NCBI RefSeq assembly: GCF_042408735.1
Contig: NZ_JBHOQV010000073.1
Coordinates: 1-64,000 of the forward strand
Direction of reading: 5' to 3'
Source of the DNA: Thermogemmatispora sp042408735
GTDB taxonomy: Bacteria > Chloroflexota > Ktedonobacteria > Ktedonobacterales > Ktedonobacteraceae
Length of the DNA stretch: 64,000 nucleotides
In this document: one piece after another, positions 26,385-35,240 of the stretch
How the letters are laid out: every line of letters begins with the position of its first letter
Numbering within the stretch: the stretch's first letter is position 1
The notes under the pieces: model-generated
Database searches by the model: none
Told to the model about the DNA's origin: nothing
Seen by the model: only the letters and a program-made list of their open reading frames with translations
Program-made: the position numbers and the translations under genes

Positions 26385-27201
26385 TTCCTCCACGCGCCAG
26401 GCAAGCCTGGCTCTCTGCTCAGAGGAGACTCTCTACGCCGAAGAGACCTGGCTTGTCGAGAACAATCACAGCGTTGAGTTGTTGCCTGCGATTCGCCGCT
26501 TGCTGAGCAGCCGTAACTGGCGCCCGGCAGATCTCTCCGCTCTGGCGGTGGCTTTAGGCCCAGGCTCCTTCAACGGCGTGCGGGTGGCGGTGGCTACAGC
26601 TCGCAGCCTGGCCTTTGCGCTGGGCAAGCCGCTGGTTGGGGTAGGCACTCTGGATATCATCGCCGCCCAGCAGCGTCGCTGGCCAGGTCCGATCTGTGCC
26701 GTGCTAGAAGCGGGGCGCACAGAGCTATATGCCGCCTGCTATCTCTGCGCGGAGAGCCGGGACGAGCAGGGGCGGCTGACCCAGGAACTGCGACGGCTCT
26801 CTGATTACCTCCTGCTGCCTCCTGGGCAGCTCGTGGCCTCTCTCAGAGAGCTGGCAGCCGCCTCTCCTCTGGCGGTGCCGGGGCGTCGTGAGCTTCCTCC
26901 TTTTCTCTTCTGTGGGGAGATGAAAGCGGTCACCTGCACATTCCTGCGCTCTTCCCTGCCTGACTGCGCCTTCGCGGAGCCGTTACAGGCTACCAGGCGA
27001 GCCTCCACCTTGGCGGCCCTGGCTCTGCCGCGCCTGTTGCGCGGCGAGAGCGATGACCCGTTGCGCCTGGAGCCGCTTTACTTGCGTCCCCCTGCCATTA
27101 CTGCCAGTGCACGCAAGCAACCGCTGCTGAACGCGGTGGATCAGCCGCGCTCTCTACCTCAAAGCGAGACAGAGGGGGAAGAACGTGCGTTACATCATTG
27201 A
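26365..27201 (+). CDS. tsaB: tRNA t6A biosynthesis protein TsaB
   Basis: TsaB is the non-catalytic partner that supports TsaD. The 278-residue ASKHA-fold protein starts MLLLAIDSSTRQASLAL, followed by ENNHSVELLPAIRRLL and the family signature ALGPGSFNGVRVAVATARSLAFAL. The middle carries a less conserved stretch. ATG 26365 matches the usual N-terminus, and the longer frame upstream is the overlap with tsaE. Its last 17 bases overlap rimI, so the genes are translationally linked. Confidence 0.92.
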   Translation: MLLLAIDSSTRQASLALCSEETLYAEETWLVENNHSVELLPAIRRLLSSRNWRPADLSALAVALGPGSFNGVRVAVATARSLAFALGKPLVGVGTLDIIAAQQRRWPGPICAVLEAGRTELYAACYLCAESRDEQGRLTQELRRLSDYLLLPPGQLVASLRELAAASPLAVPGRRELPPFLFCGEMKAVTCTFLRSSLPDCAFAEPLQATRRASTLAALALPRLLRGESDDPLRLEPLYLRPPAITASARKQPLLNAVDQPRSLPQSETEGEERALHH

Positions 27202-27820
27202 ACGCATGACCTTGTCAGACGTGCCTCGGGTGATCGAGATCGAGCGTCTGGCCTATCCAACAACCTGGCCGCCCAGCGCCTACCGCAAGGAGCTGCAAGA
27301 TAATCGCTGGGCGCACTATATTGTCCTGCGCGACAAAAAGATTCTAGAGGAGCACCTGGAGCCTTCTGCCTCTGAGGCCGAGAAGCCAAGGCGCTTCTTC
27401 CCTCTGTCGCTGTTGCCGGGTCGCTCGTCGACGGCGACGACCTCTCCCCAGCTTGCCTCGATCATTGGCTTTGCTGGGCTGTGGCTCATGGTCGACGAGG
27501 CGCATATCACGACGATCGCCATGCACCCTGACTATCGCCGTCAGGGCCTCGGCGAGTTCCTGCTCACCAGCCTGATCGATATTGCCTATACTATCGGCGC
27601 CCGGTGGGTCACGCTTGAGGTACGTGTCTCCAACTACGTTGCGCAAAATCTCTATCGCAAGTATGGTTTCCGCGAGGCTGGCCTGCGCCATCGCTACTAC
27701 AGCGATAACCAGGAGGATGCCCTGATCATGTGGACCGACGAGATCCACAGCCCGGCCTATCGCCAGAAATTCCAGGAGCAGAAAGCCGCCCTCTTACGGA
27801 AGCTGGAAGCTCAGGGTTAG
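27185..27820 (+). CDS. rimI: GNAT N-acetyltransferase, RimI-like
   Basis: RimI acetylates the N-terminus of ribosomal protein S18 in characterised species. This 211-residue protein has the GNAT acetyl-CoA motif MHPDYRRQGLGEFLLTSLI, then GARWVTLEVRVSNYVAQNLYRKYGF with the RimI-type ending RHRYYSDNQEDALIM. An unusual insert of about 45 residues (rich in Glu, Pro, Ser; residues 52-97) separates the first strands. The GTG start overlaps tsaB. The tsaB-rimI-tsaD neighbourhood is the standard one. Confidence 0.85.
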   Translation: MRYIIERMTLSDVPRVIEIERLAYPTTWPPSAYRKELQDNRWAHYIVLRDKKILEEHLEPSASEAEKPRRFFPLSLLPGRSSTATTSPQLASIIGFAGLWLMVDEAHITTIAMHPDYRRQGLGEFLLTSLIDIAYTIGARWVTLEVRVSNYVAQNLYRKYGFREAGLRHRYYSDNQEDALIMWTDEIHSPAYRQKFQEQKAALLRKLEAQG

Positions 27821-28105
27821 GGAGGGGGCCGGCCGATCGGTCAGGTCTGGCCAGACCCCTGGTGGGGCGAGCTGGCTGGCCTGCAGGGTGGCGGAAGTTG
27901 GTGGAGAGGGAGAGCCTCAGCAGCGTGTCGAGCCTGCTCTGCTGCGACCATCGACAGACTTCCTTTGGCCGGTGCAGGTCCCTCGATTCCCTCGCCTCTG
28001 CGGGGTGGGGGCCTGGGCAGCGCTCTGAGACGGGCCGGCCGGGGCGAGATCCAGAGATAGAGATGGAGCCTTCCAGTCATTCTGCTTCTGGAAAGGGGGT
28101 GAACT

Positions 28106-29290
28106 ATGCTCGTTCTAGGGATTGAAAGCTCGTGTGATGAGACCGGAGCGGCCATTGTCAAGGATGGTCGCTATGTGCTGGCAAACGTGGTCGCCTCGCA
28201 GATCGAGATCCATGAGCGCTACGGAGGGGTCGTCCCCGAGGTTGCCTCACGGCAGCAGTTGGCCGCTGTGCTGCCGGTCATTGAAACGGCCCTACAGCAG
28301 GCTCGCTGTAGCTGGGAAGATATCAGTGCTGTGGCTGCTACCTATGGTCCAGGCCTTGCCGGCTCGCTGCTCGTCGGTCTGACGGTGGGCAAGACTCTTG
28401 CGCTGGCCCACGATCTGCCGTTTCTCGGGGTTAACCATCTGGAGGCTCATATCTACGCCAATTGGCTGCGCCAGGCTTCCGATGCTGACCCCCAGGCTGG
28501 TGCTGGTGCGGAGGAGACAGCATGTCCCTATCTGCCAGGCGATCCGCTCTTTCCGCTGGTCTGTCTGATCGTCTCCGGGGCCCATAGCGAGTTGGTCCTC
28601 ATTCGTGATCACGCTGACTATCTTCTGCTGGGACGGACGCGCGACGATGCCGCAGGAGAAGCATTTGATAAGGTGGCGCGGATCTTGGGGCTTGGCTATC
28701 CTGGTGGTCCCGCTATCCAGCGGGCGGCCCGTCTGGCCGAGGAGGAGCTTCGTCAGCAGCGCTCGCCGCTGCGCAACCCTTATCATCTGCCGCGGGCCTG
28801 GCTGCGAGGTACCTACGATTTCAGCTTCAGCGGCCTGAAAACAGCTATGTTGCATCTGGCTGAGGGGCTGGTCGCCGATCAGCAGCCTGCTCGTCCTCTG
28901 CCCAGTGGAGGCCGACAGATCAGTCGCTATACCACGATGGGTAGCGAGGCCGCCAGGCGGGGCCAGGTCCATGTTGGCTTGCTGGCGGCGAGCTTCCAGG
29001 AGGCCATTGTCGATGTTCTGGCCGTCAAGACGCGCCTGGCCGCCCAAGAGTATCACGTGCGGCAGGTCTTGCTGGCCGGCGGAGTAGCGGCCAATGTGGC
29101 CCTGCGGGCCCGCCTGGAAGAGGAGCTAAGGCCGCTGGGTATCCAACTGCAGTATCCGCCCATCGAGTTTTGCACCGATAATGCTGCTATGGTGGCGGCA
29201 GCCGCCTTTTTCCACCTGCTGCATGGTGAGAGGCACGACCTTGACCTCGATGTAGAGCCGGGTCTGAGCCTCCCTTTCCGCCAGGAGTAA
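28106..29290 (+). CDS. tsaD: tRNA t6A threonylcarbamoyltransferase TsaD
   Basis: TsaD is the catalytic subunit that transfers threonylcarbamoyl from its AMP ester to tRNA A37. The 394-residue protein starts MLVLGIESSCDETGAAIV and has NHLEAHIYANWL with the iron-binding histidines. It also has VCLIVSGAHSELVL, GRTRDDAAGEAFDKVARILGL and, near the end, CTDNAAMVAAA. A 25-residue insert (about 124-148) after the histidine pair and another Gly/Arg-rich one near residue 270 lengthen it beyond the typical 340. AAAGGGGGTG precedes the ATG. It follows rimI after 285 bases with no recognisable gene between. Confidence 0.96.
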   Translation: MLVLGIESSCDETGAAIVKDGRYVLANVVASQIEIHERYGGVVPEVASRQQLAAVLPVIETALQQARCSWEDISAVAATYGPGLAGSLLVGLTVGKTLALAHDLPFLGVNHLEAHIYANWLRQASDADPQAGAGAEETACPYLPGDPLFPLVCLIVSGAHSELVLIRDHADYLLLGRTRDDAAGEAFDKVARILGLGYPGGPAIQRAARLAEEELRQQRSPLRNPYHLPRAWLRGTYDFSFSGLKTAMLHLAEGLVADQQPARPLPSGGRQISRYTTMGSEAARRGQVHVGLLAASFQEAIVDVLAVKTRLAAQEYHVRQVLLAGGVAANVALRARLEEELRPLGIQLQYPPIEFCTDNAAMVAAAAFFHLLHGERHDLDLDVEPGLSLPFRQE

Positions 29291-29487
29291 GCGGGAAGAG
29301 GCGACTGGGGGGCGCTGTGCGGCCTCATCCCCTTGGGTGGAAAGCGGGCGAGCCTGGCTCTGGAGCGGGGCGGGAGCCTGACCTGTTCATGGTTGGGATT
29401 CGTCTCCACTGCAAGGAGCAGGCAGTAGAAGACAGGCCCTGCCTGTCTGTGGCTGGCTGCCGTTCTGTCTGTATCGAGGAGAGAGCT

Positions 29488-30537
29488 ATGGCCAAGAATC
29501 ACGCGGGGCGTCCGGCGCCGACGACCCATGCGCTGGGCATCGACCTGGGAGGCACCAAGACCCTGGCGGCAGTCATCGATGTCTCCAGCGGCGAAGTGAT
29601 TGCCTCGGCGCGCAAGCGCACGAAAGCCGAGCGCGGGCAGGACTTCGTCGCCCGCCGGGTGATAGAGGTAGCTCGTGCGGCCCTGGAGGCCGCAGGTCTG
29701 CGCAACGGGCGCGAGCTGCTCGCGGTGGGGATCGGGGCCGCCGGCCAGATCGATCGTCAGGCCGGCGTGATTCTGGATGCGCCCAATCTCGGCGTGCGCG
29801 ATATGCCGGTGGCGGCTCTGCTGAGTGCCGAGTTTGAACGCCCAGTCGCTGTTGGCAATGATGTCGAGGTGGCAGCTCTTGGCGAGTATCTCTACGGGGC
29901 TGGACGCAGCTACAGGAATTTTGTCTGTGTCTTTATCGGCACCGGCATCGGCGCGGGTATCATTCAAAATGGCCGACTCTACACGGGTCTCTCTGGCACC
30001 GCCGGCGAGATTGGCCATATCACGGTTGAGGCCAGCGGGCGCATCTGCGGCTGTGGCGCGCGCGGCTGCCTGGAAGCCTACGCCTCGCGCACGGCCATCA
30101 CGCGCGCCATTCTGGCGGAGATCCATCACGGTCGCAAATCGGTATTGGCCGATGAGGCCCTGCTCCAGCTCAAGGGCGGCGAAACCATCATCCGCTCGGG
30201 ATTGCTGGCCAGCGCTATTCAGCAGAACGACGAGCTGGTGATTGAAGTTGTCAGTGAAGCTGCCGACTATCTGGGCTACGGCCTGGCATCGATCATCAAC
30301 TTTTACAACCCTGAGGCCCTCATCCTGGGGGGAGGAGTGATCGAGGCCGTCGACCTGCTCTTTGAGCGGGCGGTGCGGCGAGCGAGAACCGTGGCCCTGG
30401 CCCTGCCCGCTCGTCAGACGCCCATCCTGCGCACGCGGCTGGGTGATTTCTCGGGCGTCGTGGGCGCAGCCTGCCTGGCAGCCCAGGCGACAGGCTATCG
30501 TCTGCGCGAGAGCGAAGAGCTGACTCCAGAAGAGTAG
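29488..30537 (+). CDS. ROK-family sugar kinase, probable glucokinase
   Basis: The 349-residue protein starts with a short leader, then ALGIDLGGTKTLAAVID (phosphate-1 motif). It has VGNDVEVAALGEYLYGAGR, IGTGIGAGIIQNG, and the ROK zinc motif in ICGCGARGCLEAYAS. The motif set marks a ROK kinase rather than a ROK repressor because no helix-turn-helix precedes it. Glucose is the likeliest substrate, but other hexoses or N-acetyl sugars cannot be excluded. ATG 29488 is chosen for the GAGGAGAG site just upstream. It faces metG across a strong terminator hairpin. Confidence 0.88.
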   Translation: MAKNHAGRPAPTTHALGIDLGGTKTLAAVIDVSSGEVIASARKRTKAERGQDFVARRVIEVARAALEAAGLRNGRELLAVGIGAAGQIDRQAGVILDAPNLGVRDMPVAALLSAEFERPVAVGNDVEVAALGEYLYGAGRSYRNFVCVFIGTGIGAGIIQNGRLYTGLSGTAGEIGHITVEASGRICGCGARGCLEAYASRTAITRAILAEIHHGRKSVLADEALLQLKGGETIIRSGLLASAIQQNDELVIEVVSEAADYLGYGLASIINFYNPEALILGGGVIEAVDLLFERAVRRARTVALALPARQTPILRTRLGDFSGVVGAACLAAQATGYRLRESEELTPEE

Positions 30538-30538
30538 G

Positions 30539-30580
30539 CAGCCAACCAGGCGGAGAGAGAATACTGCGCCTGGTTGGCTG
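30539..30580. terminator. Bidirectional terminator hairpin between ROK kinase and metG
   Basis: CAGCCAACCAGGC (30539-30551) and GCCTGGTTGGCTG (30568-30580) form a perfect 13-bp stem with a 16-base loop between convergent genes. No T run follows on either side, so it may act by stability or as an RNA 3' end. Confidence 0.65.
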
Positions 30581-30713
30581 ATCTCCTGGGGAAGAGACTC
30601 CCCATCGCTGGCTCTGGGCAGGCTGTAGGCAACCGTCTCCTCGCGACCGGCCAGGCCTCCCTCTACCAGCTCTAGCCGCCCATCAGTCGCTCCGAGGGGC
30701 CAGCAGCCTCTTG

Positions 30714-32405
30714 CTAGGGCAGGGGCTTGCTCTCAGCCGAAGGGAGGTCGGCGGGTTCCTCCAACTTGGCAAAGAGTGGCTGAGGAGGCGGGAGCCGTCT
30801 GCCAGCGGGCACCGTTTCAAGCTGCCAGCGGGAGGCGCTCACATCGCCCTCAAAGCCCAGGTAGCCATGCAACTTCTGGGCGGAGAAAGGCAGGTAAGGA
30901 TAGAGCAGCAGGCGCAGACCACTGAGTACCTGCAACATCACATAGACGGTAGTTCCGGCGGCCTGGCGATCCTCCTTGATCCGCTTCCAGGGGGCCTGCT
31001 CATCGAGATAGCGATTGGCCGCATGGGCCACGGCCATTGCCGCCTGTAGCCCATCCTTAAAGCGGCAGCGGCTGATCAGCTCGCCAACGCTACGAAATCC
31101 CTTCTCCACCTCTGCCAGCATCGCCTCGTCGGCGGCACTCAGTGGGCCGGGAGCAGGGACCGTGCCCCCAAAGCGGCTTTGGACAAAGGTCAAGGTACGA
31201 TGGACCGCGTTGCCGTAGGTAGCGACCAGCTCATCGTTATTGCGCCGCACCAGCTCCTCAAAAGTAAAATCGGTATCGCGTCCCTCGGGAGCGGAGGCCG
31301 ACAGGTAATAGCGCAGCGGATCGGCTCCATAGAGGTCCAGCACATCCTTGGTCCAGACCACATTTCCCCGGCTGCTCGAGGCCTTACTGCCGCGCATCGT
31401 CATAAACTCGTTAGCGGGAACATCGTAGGGCAGATTGCGATCTCCATAGCCCATCAGCATCGCCGGCCAGATAATCGTATGGAAAGGGATATTATCTTTA
31501 CCGATAAAGTAGTAGGCTTTCACCGGGGGATTGGTCGACCCGGGAACCCACCATTGCTTCCAGGCCTCGGGATCGCCCTGGCGCTGCGCCCACTCCACCG
31601 TGGCCGAGAAGTAGCCGATCACCGCATCAAACCAGACATAGATGCGCTTTTCATCATAGCCCGCCAGGGGAATAGGCACGCCCCAGTCGAGATCGCGCGT
31701 AATGGCCCGCGGGCGCAGACCCTCCTTCAGCCAATTCATGGTGAAGCTATAAACGTTGGGACGCCAATGCTCCTTGCCCTGAGAAAGCCACTGCAGAATT
31801 GGCTCCTGTAGCTTGGGCAGGTCCAGAAAGAAATGCTCGGTATCGCGGATCTCCAGCGGCTGCTCTCGGCTGCCACACAGGCGGCAGTGAGGCTGGATCA
31901 AATCGACAGGATCAAGGACGCGCCCGCAGTTGTCGCACTGGTCGCCGCGCGCCTGCGGATAGCCACAGTGAGGACAGGTTCCCTCAACATAGCGGTCCGG
32001 CAGAAAGCGGCGGTCCGTTGGACAATAGGGCGATTGCATCGTATCCTTATAGACATAGCCCTTCTGATAGAGCGTCAAAAAGAAGTCCTGTGTAATGCGA
32101 TAATGATTCTCGGTGCCAGTTTCCGTATAGAGGTCCCAGGAGATCCCCAGTCGCTCCCAGATCTCGCAGATCTGGCGATGGTAGTAAGAGACAAACTCGC
32201 GCGGCGAGATGCCCTGACGCTCGGCGTCGACCAGGATTGGCGTGCCGTGCTCATCGCTGCCAGAGATCATCAGCACGTGGTTACCGGCCAGCCGATGGTA
32301 GCGGGCAAAGGTATCGGCGGGCAGGTAAGCGCCGGCGATCTGCCCCACATGGGTCGACGTTTTGGCGTAGGGCCAGGCCACGCAGACCAGAATATACTCA
32401 GCCAT
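30714..32405 (-). CDS. metG: Methionyl-tRNA synthetase
   Basis: It charges tRNA-Met. The 563-residue protein shows the class I HIGH-like site (THVGQI, residues 17-22), SGSDEHGTP, and a zinc knuckle region with CxxC pairs (CPHCG, CDNCG, CRLCG). The signature loop reads GSKASSSRGNV: the usual KMSKS Lys is Ser, as also seen in actinobacterial and chloroflexi enzymes. The C-terminal anticodon domain is present, but no C-terminal tRNA-binding (EMAP-like) domain follows. ATG 32405 is chosen with GGGAG nine bases upstream. A minus-strand promoter lies about 150 bases upstream. Confidence 0.95.
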   Translation of the reverse strand: MAEYILVCVAWPYAKTSTHVGQIAGAYLPADTFARYHRLAGNHVLMISGSDEHGTPILVDAERQGISPREFVSYYHRQICEIWERLGISWDLYTETGTENHYRITQDFFLTLYQKGYVYKDTMQSPYCPTDRRFLPDRYVEGTCPHCGYPQARGDQCDNCGRVLDPVDLIQPHCRLCGSREQPLEIRDTEHFFLDLPKLQEPILQWLSQGKEHWRPNVYSFTMNWLKEGLRPRAITRDLDWGVPIPLAGYDEKRIYVWFDAVIGYFSATVEWAQRQGDPEAWKQWWVPGSTNPPVKAYYFIGKDNIPFHTIIWPAMLMGYGDRNLPYDVPANEFMTMRGSKASSSRGNVVWTKDVLDLYGADPLRYYLSASAPEGRDTDFTFEELVRRNNDELVATYGNAVHRTLTFVQSRFGGTVPAPGPLSAADEAMLAEVEKGFRSVGELISRCRFKDGLQAAMAVAHAANRYLDEQAPWKRIKEDRQAAGTTVYVMLQVLSGLRLLLYPYLPFSAQKLHGYLGFEGDVSASRWQLETVPAGRRLPPPQPLFAKLEEPADLPSAESKPLP

Positions 32406-32555
32406 AGAACATGACTCCCTTGCTTGCTGATGGAGGTCGGTCGTTCTATCTTCTTGTTGCTCGCTTGCCAGTAGCGTTTCGTCTGTTGCCTTCTCTCGCA
32501 GAGAGACACTGCGATGGATGAGGAAGTGAAGAGACCACCAGGCGGATTGTGCCTC

Positions 32556-32583
32556 ATTATAGCATAGACCGGGAGAGGGGCAA
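32556..32583 (-). promoter_or_regulatory. Promoter for metG
   Basis: Minus strand: TTGCCC (32583-32578), 16 bases, TATAAT (32561-32556), with TG one base before the -10. The leader to the metG ATG is about 145 bases. Confidence 0.7.
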
Positions 32584-32660
32584 GACCCCGAGCCGGGCGC
32601 GAGCACGGGCAGCGCGGGCCGACCCGGGCCGGCTCAGGTTAGAGCCGTGGCGGGAGGCCA

Positions 32661-33683
32661 TTACATACCGATGTAGCGGGCATAAAGAGAACGAGCGATT
32701 TGCTCATTATCAGTCCCCTTAATAATGGCGCGCCCATCGGGGAAGACCGTCATCTCGTAGTCTTCGATTTGGAAGCGCAGCAAGTACGCATTATGCTGGA
32801 CATGGGCGAGCGCCTGGAGGCGCTGGGCGAGAGCGGCCAGATCGAGGGAAGCCCCACGCTGGCGGCTGCGAACCTGAACAGCGTTGCGGCCACAGAGCGC
32901 GGCTGTGTTGCTTTGAGCAGAGGCATTCAAGAAATCGAAGCGGCCCAGGGCACATGTCGGACAATCGTCCTGACGAGGCAACTCCAGGCGCTCCCACGTA
33001 TTTTCCCAGAGATCGGCCACCAGCAGCGCCCGGCTGATGGCTGGACTGGCGAGCAGGATCTTGAGGGCCTCCGTGGCGGCGATGCCGCTGATCAGGCTGA
33101 CGATTCCGTTGAGGACGCCAGCGGTGTCGCAGGTGGGGGTGCTCCCCGGAGGGGGCAGCTCGGGGAAGACGCAGCGCAGACAGGCCGTTTCACCGGGGAG
33201 AATATTCATCGTCACCCCGTGGGCGGCGATCACGCCGCTGTAGATCCAGGGCCGTCGGTGCTTGACACAGACATCGTTGAGCAGATAGCGCGTCTCGAAA
33301 TTATCGGTCGCGTCCAGCACCAGGTCCACACGCTGCACCAGAGACTCGGCCTCCTCGGCATCGAGGTCTGCGACCAGGGCCTCGATCCTGACCTCGCTGT
33401 TGATGCGCTCCAGCTTCCTGGCGGCGGCCACCGCTTTAGGGAGATGGGCCTGCACGTCATCCTCATCGAAGAGAATCTGGCGTTGCAGATTGCTCAGCTC
33501 GACGTAATCGCGGTCTACGATCAACAGGTGGCCGACGCCGGCGCGACAGAGGTGATTGGCGAGCATGGTCCCCAGCGCCCCGCAGCCGACGATGGCCACG
33601 GAAGAAGCAAGCAAACGTTCCTGGCCCTGCTGGCCAATAGGCCCAAAGAGGATCTGTCGCGAGTAGCGCTCTGAAACAGCCAT
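32661..33683 (-). CDS. ThiF/MoeB-family E1-like adenylyltransferase
   Basis: The 340-residue enzyme activates the C-terminus of a ubiquitin-like sulfur carrier (ThiS or MoaD). It has YSRQILFGPIG near the N-terminus, the nucleotide site VAIVGCGALGTMLANHL, DRDYVELSNLQRQILF, and DATDNFETRYLLND. The zinc cysteines are CLRC and, later, CPTC. A C-terminal extension of about 90 residues ending in FPDGRAIIKGTDNEQIARSL is shared by several MoeB/ThiF proteins, and no rhodanese domain is present. ATG 33683 is chosen over a TTG at 33692 that sits too close to the GGGGGGAGA site. The partner carrier is not nearby, so thiamine versus molybdopterin cannot be decided. Confidence 0.88.
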   Translation of the reverse strand: MAVSERYSRQILFGPIGQQGQERLLASSVAIVGCGALGTMLANHLCRAGVGHLLIVDRDYVELSNLQRQILFDEDDVQAHLPKAVAAARKLERINSEVRIEALVADLDAEEAESLVQRVDLVLDATDNFETRYLLNDVCVKHRRPWIYSGVIAAHGVTMNILPGETACLRCVFPELPPPGSTPTCDTAGVLNGIVSLISGIAATEALKILLASPAISRALLVADLWENTWERLELPRQDDCPTCALGRFDFLNASAQSNTAALCGRNAVQVRSRQRGASLDLAALAQRLQALAHVQHNAYLLRFQIEDYEMTVFPDGRAIIKGTDNEQIARSLYARYIGM

Positions 33684-34034
33684 AACGAGCAATCTCCCCC
33701 CGATTGGGGCAATTCTCTAGCCGCCCGCCTGGGGCATTTGCACCAGGGCGAAGCTGCCGGTAAGCCAGATGTGCCTTCATTCTACCACAGGAGGACAATC
33801 GGAGAAAAGGCAGGCAGAGCGAGAGGACTGTTTCTCAACGGCGCCGGCAAGTGGGCGGCGGCGCCGCAGGCCCCGCCCTCAGCTTGCTCGCCTGGCCAGG
33901 ATAGTACTCTCGAGAGCCTGAGTTGGCAAGGCCAGGCAGGTGTGTTACAATGCAAAGGGGTGGGTCGTCTTTGCTGTTGAGGAGAGATAAAGTGCAGTGC
34001 CTGAGCAAGACGGCTTTAGACAGCGGAAAAGACG
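33684..34034. other. Intergenic region with promoter
   Basis: Holds the upstream region of the E1-like gene and the strong plus-strand promoter at 33923-33951. No gene or RNA was recognised in it. Confidence 0.5.
33923..33951 (+). promoter_or_regulatory. Promoter for the receiver-domain protein
   Basis: TTGGCA (33923-33928), 17 bases, TACAAT (33946-33951), preceded by TG one base before the -10. One of the clearest promoters in the window. Confidence 0.75.
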
Positions 34035-34478
34035 ATGAAGAAAGTGCTGGTCATCGACGATAATCCTACAATTGTAGAGCTTATCAAATATGCTGTCAAC
34101 CTCCAAGGCTCGTACGAGGTCATCGTGGCCTACGATGGCGTGCAGGGCCTGGAGCAGGTCTATGCCCATCACCCCGACTGCGTCATCATCGATGTCAAGA
34201 TGCCTCGGATGGATGGCTACCAGTTGGTGCGCTGCCTGCGAGGCGATGCGCGTACCGCCGATACTCCTATGATCATCCTAAGTGCGATGACGCGCGAGGA
34301 GGATCAGCTCACGGGCCTTCTCTCCGGGGTTGATGAGTATCTGACCAAACCCTTTAAGCCTAGCGCCCTCAATGCGGCTATCGAGCGCGTTCTGCGCCTG
34401 ACTCCCGCCGATCGCCAGCGCCGCATGGATGAATTGATGCGCAGCCACAGCGAGCAACAGCAACAGCAGCAGCAATAA
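34035..34478 (+). CDS. Single-domain response regulator
   Basis: The 147-residue protein is one receiver domain with all key residues: VIDDN with D8-D9, phosphoacceptor Asp53 in CVIIDVKMPRMDGY, IILSAM, and the Lys in YLTKPF. It has no output domain. After the last receiver helix comes a charged tail ending in seven glutamines encoded by CAA/CAG codons. It probably acts by protein contact or as a phosphate relay. The cognate kinase is not in the window. Confidence 0.9.
   Translation: MKKVLVIDDNPTIVELIKYAVNLQGSYEVIVAYDGVQGLEQVYAHHPDCVIIDVKMPRMDGYQLVRCLRGDARTADTPMIILSAMTREEDQLTGLLSGVDEYLTKPFKPSALNAAIERVLRLTPADRQRRMDELMRSHSEQQQQQQQ
34455..34475 (+). repeat. CAA/CAG polyglutamine codon run
   Basis: Seven consecutive glutamine codons (CAA or CAG) directly before the stop of the receiver gene, a short coding microsatellite that could vary in length. 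Confidence 0.8.
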
Positions 34479-34803
34479 GAGCGGCGAGCCGGCTGAGCGC
34501 GCCAGGGACAGCGCTTTGGGCCGCTCCGCTCCGCCCCGCCGCATCGGCCTGCTGCGGTGGCTCTTGGTCAACTACATGCACAACAGGCAGGTGTCAACCG
34601 AAACGCTCCTTACTCCCTGGGTGGCCGGGATCTTTTGTGTCAGGCTTGCCTTTTTCTGCCAGGGGCCTGAGCCACTCTTCACTGGCCGGGAAGGAGAAAG
34701 ATGGTCGCGGGAGGTGCGCCGCGCTCTCTGTCTCCCTCTCTCCGTGTCGGTTTTGGTTTCTCTTGCTATTTGAACATTTATTTCATGTAATTGCTGATCG
34801 AAG
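34479..34803. other. Intergenic region between two receiver genes
   Basis: GAGCGGC just after the first stop can pair with GCCGCTC about 35 bases on, a possible terminator without a T run. The end is AT-rich and holds the promoter of the second receiver gene. Confidence 0.4.
34763..34791 (+). promoter_or_regulatory. Promoter candidate for the Glu-receiver gene
   Basis: TTGCTA (34763-34768), 17 bases, TGTAAT (34786-34791) in an AT-rich patch. Transcription would begin about six bases before the ATG at 34804, so a near-leaderless mRNA or use of the ATG at 34822 is likely. Confidence 0.45.
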
Positions 34804-35238
34804 ATGCTATCTATCCGTCTCATGGCTCGTGAACCAAGGACAGCGCAATTGCCGCGGGTGCTCTTCGTTGATGACGATCCGCATGTCCAGGGCCGTATCA
34901 GGCAGGCCTTGGAGCATATGTTTACCGTCCGCTGTGCCTCTTCGCTGGAAGAAGCTCGTCGCTGCCTGCTCGAGGAGCCACCTGACCTGCTGATCTGCGA
35001 GATCGTGCTGGGCAACGAGAATGGCCTCGACCTCTGTCGCTTTGTGCGGGGCCAGTCTTCCTTGCGTCATCTCCCCGTGATGATCCTCAGCTCGCAGATG
35101 ACGGTACAGGATAAAATCGATGGATTCGCTGCCGGAGCCGACGATTACGTTGTGAAGCCAGTTGATGCACGTCATCTTGCTGCTCGCTTGCGTCTCCTTC
35201 TGCGCATTAAGCAGTTGGAGCTGCGCAATCAAGACTGA
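34804..35238 (+). CDS. Receiver-domain protein with Glu at the phosphoacceptor site
   Basis: The 144-residue protein is a single receiver domain: VLFVDDDP holds the acidic pair, MILSSQM the conserved Ser, and YVVKPVD the Lys. The phosphorylation site reads DLLICEIVLGNENG, with Glu66 (codon GAG) in place of Asp. Glu at this site often mimics the phosphorylated state. The protein would then be constitutively 'on' and independent of a kinase, which is an inference. No output domain follows. The start may be ATG 34804 or ATG 34822. Confidence 0.85.
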   Translation: MLSIRLMAREPRTAQLPRVLFVDDDPHVQGRIRQALEHMFTVRCASSLEEARRCLLEEPPDLLICEIVLGNENGLDLCRFVRGQSSLRHLPVMILSSQMTVQDKIDGFAAGADDYVVKPVDARHLAARLRLLLRIKQLELRNQD

Positions 35239-35240
35239 CA

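Noticed and set aside
34516..34773. Small frame of 85 residues between the two receiver genes
   Set aside because: Composition does not match neighbouring genes and there is no ribosome binding site or conserved motif.
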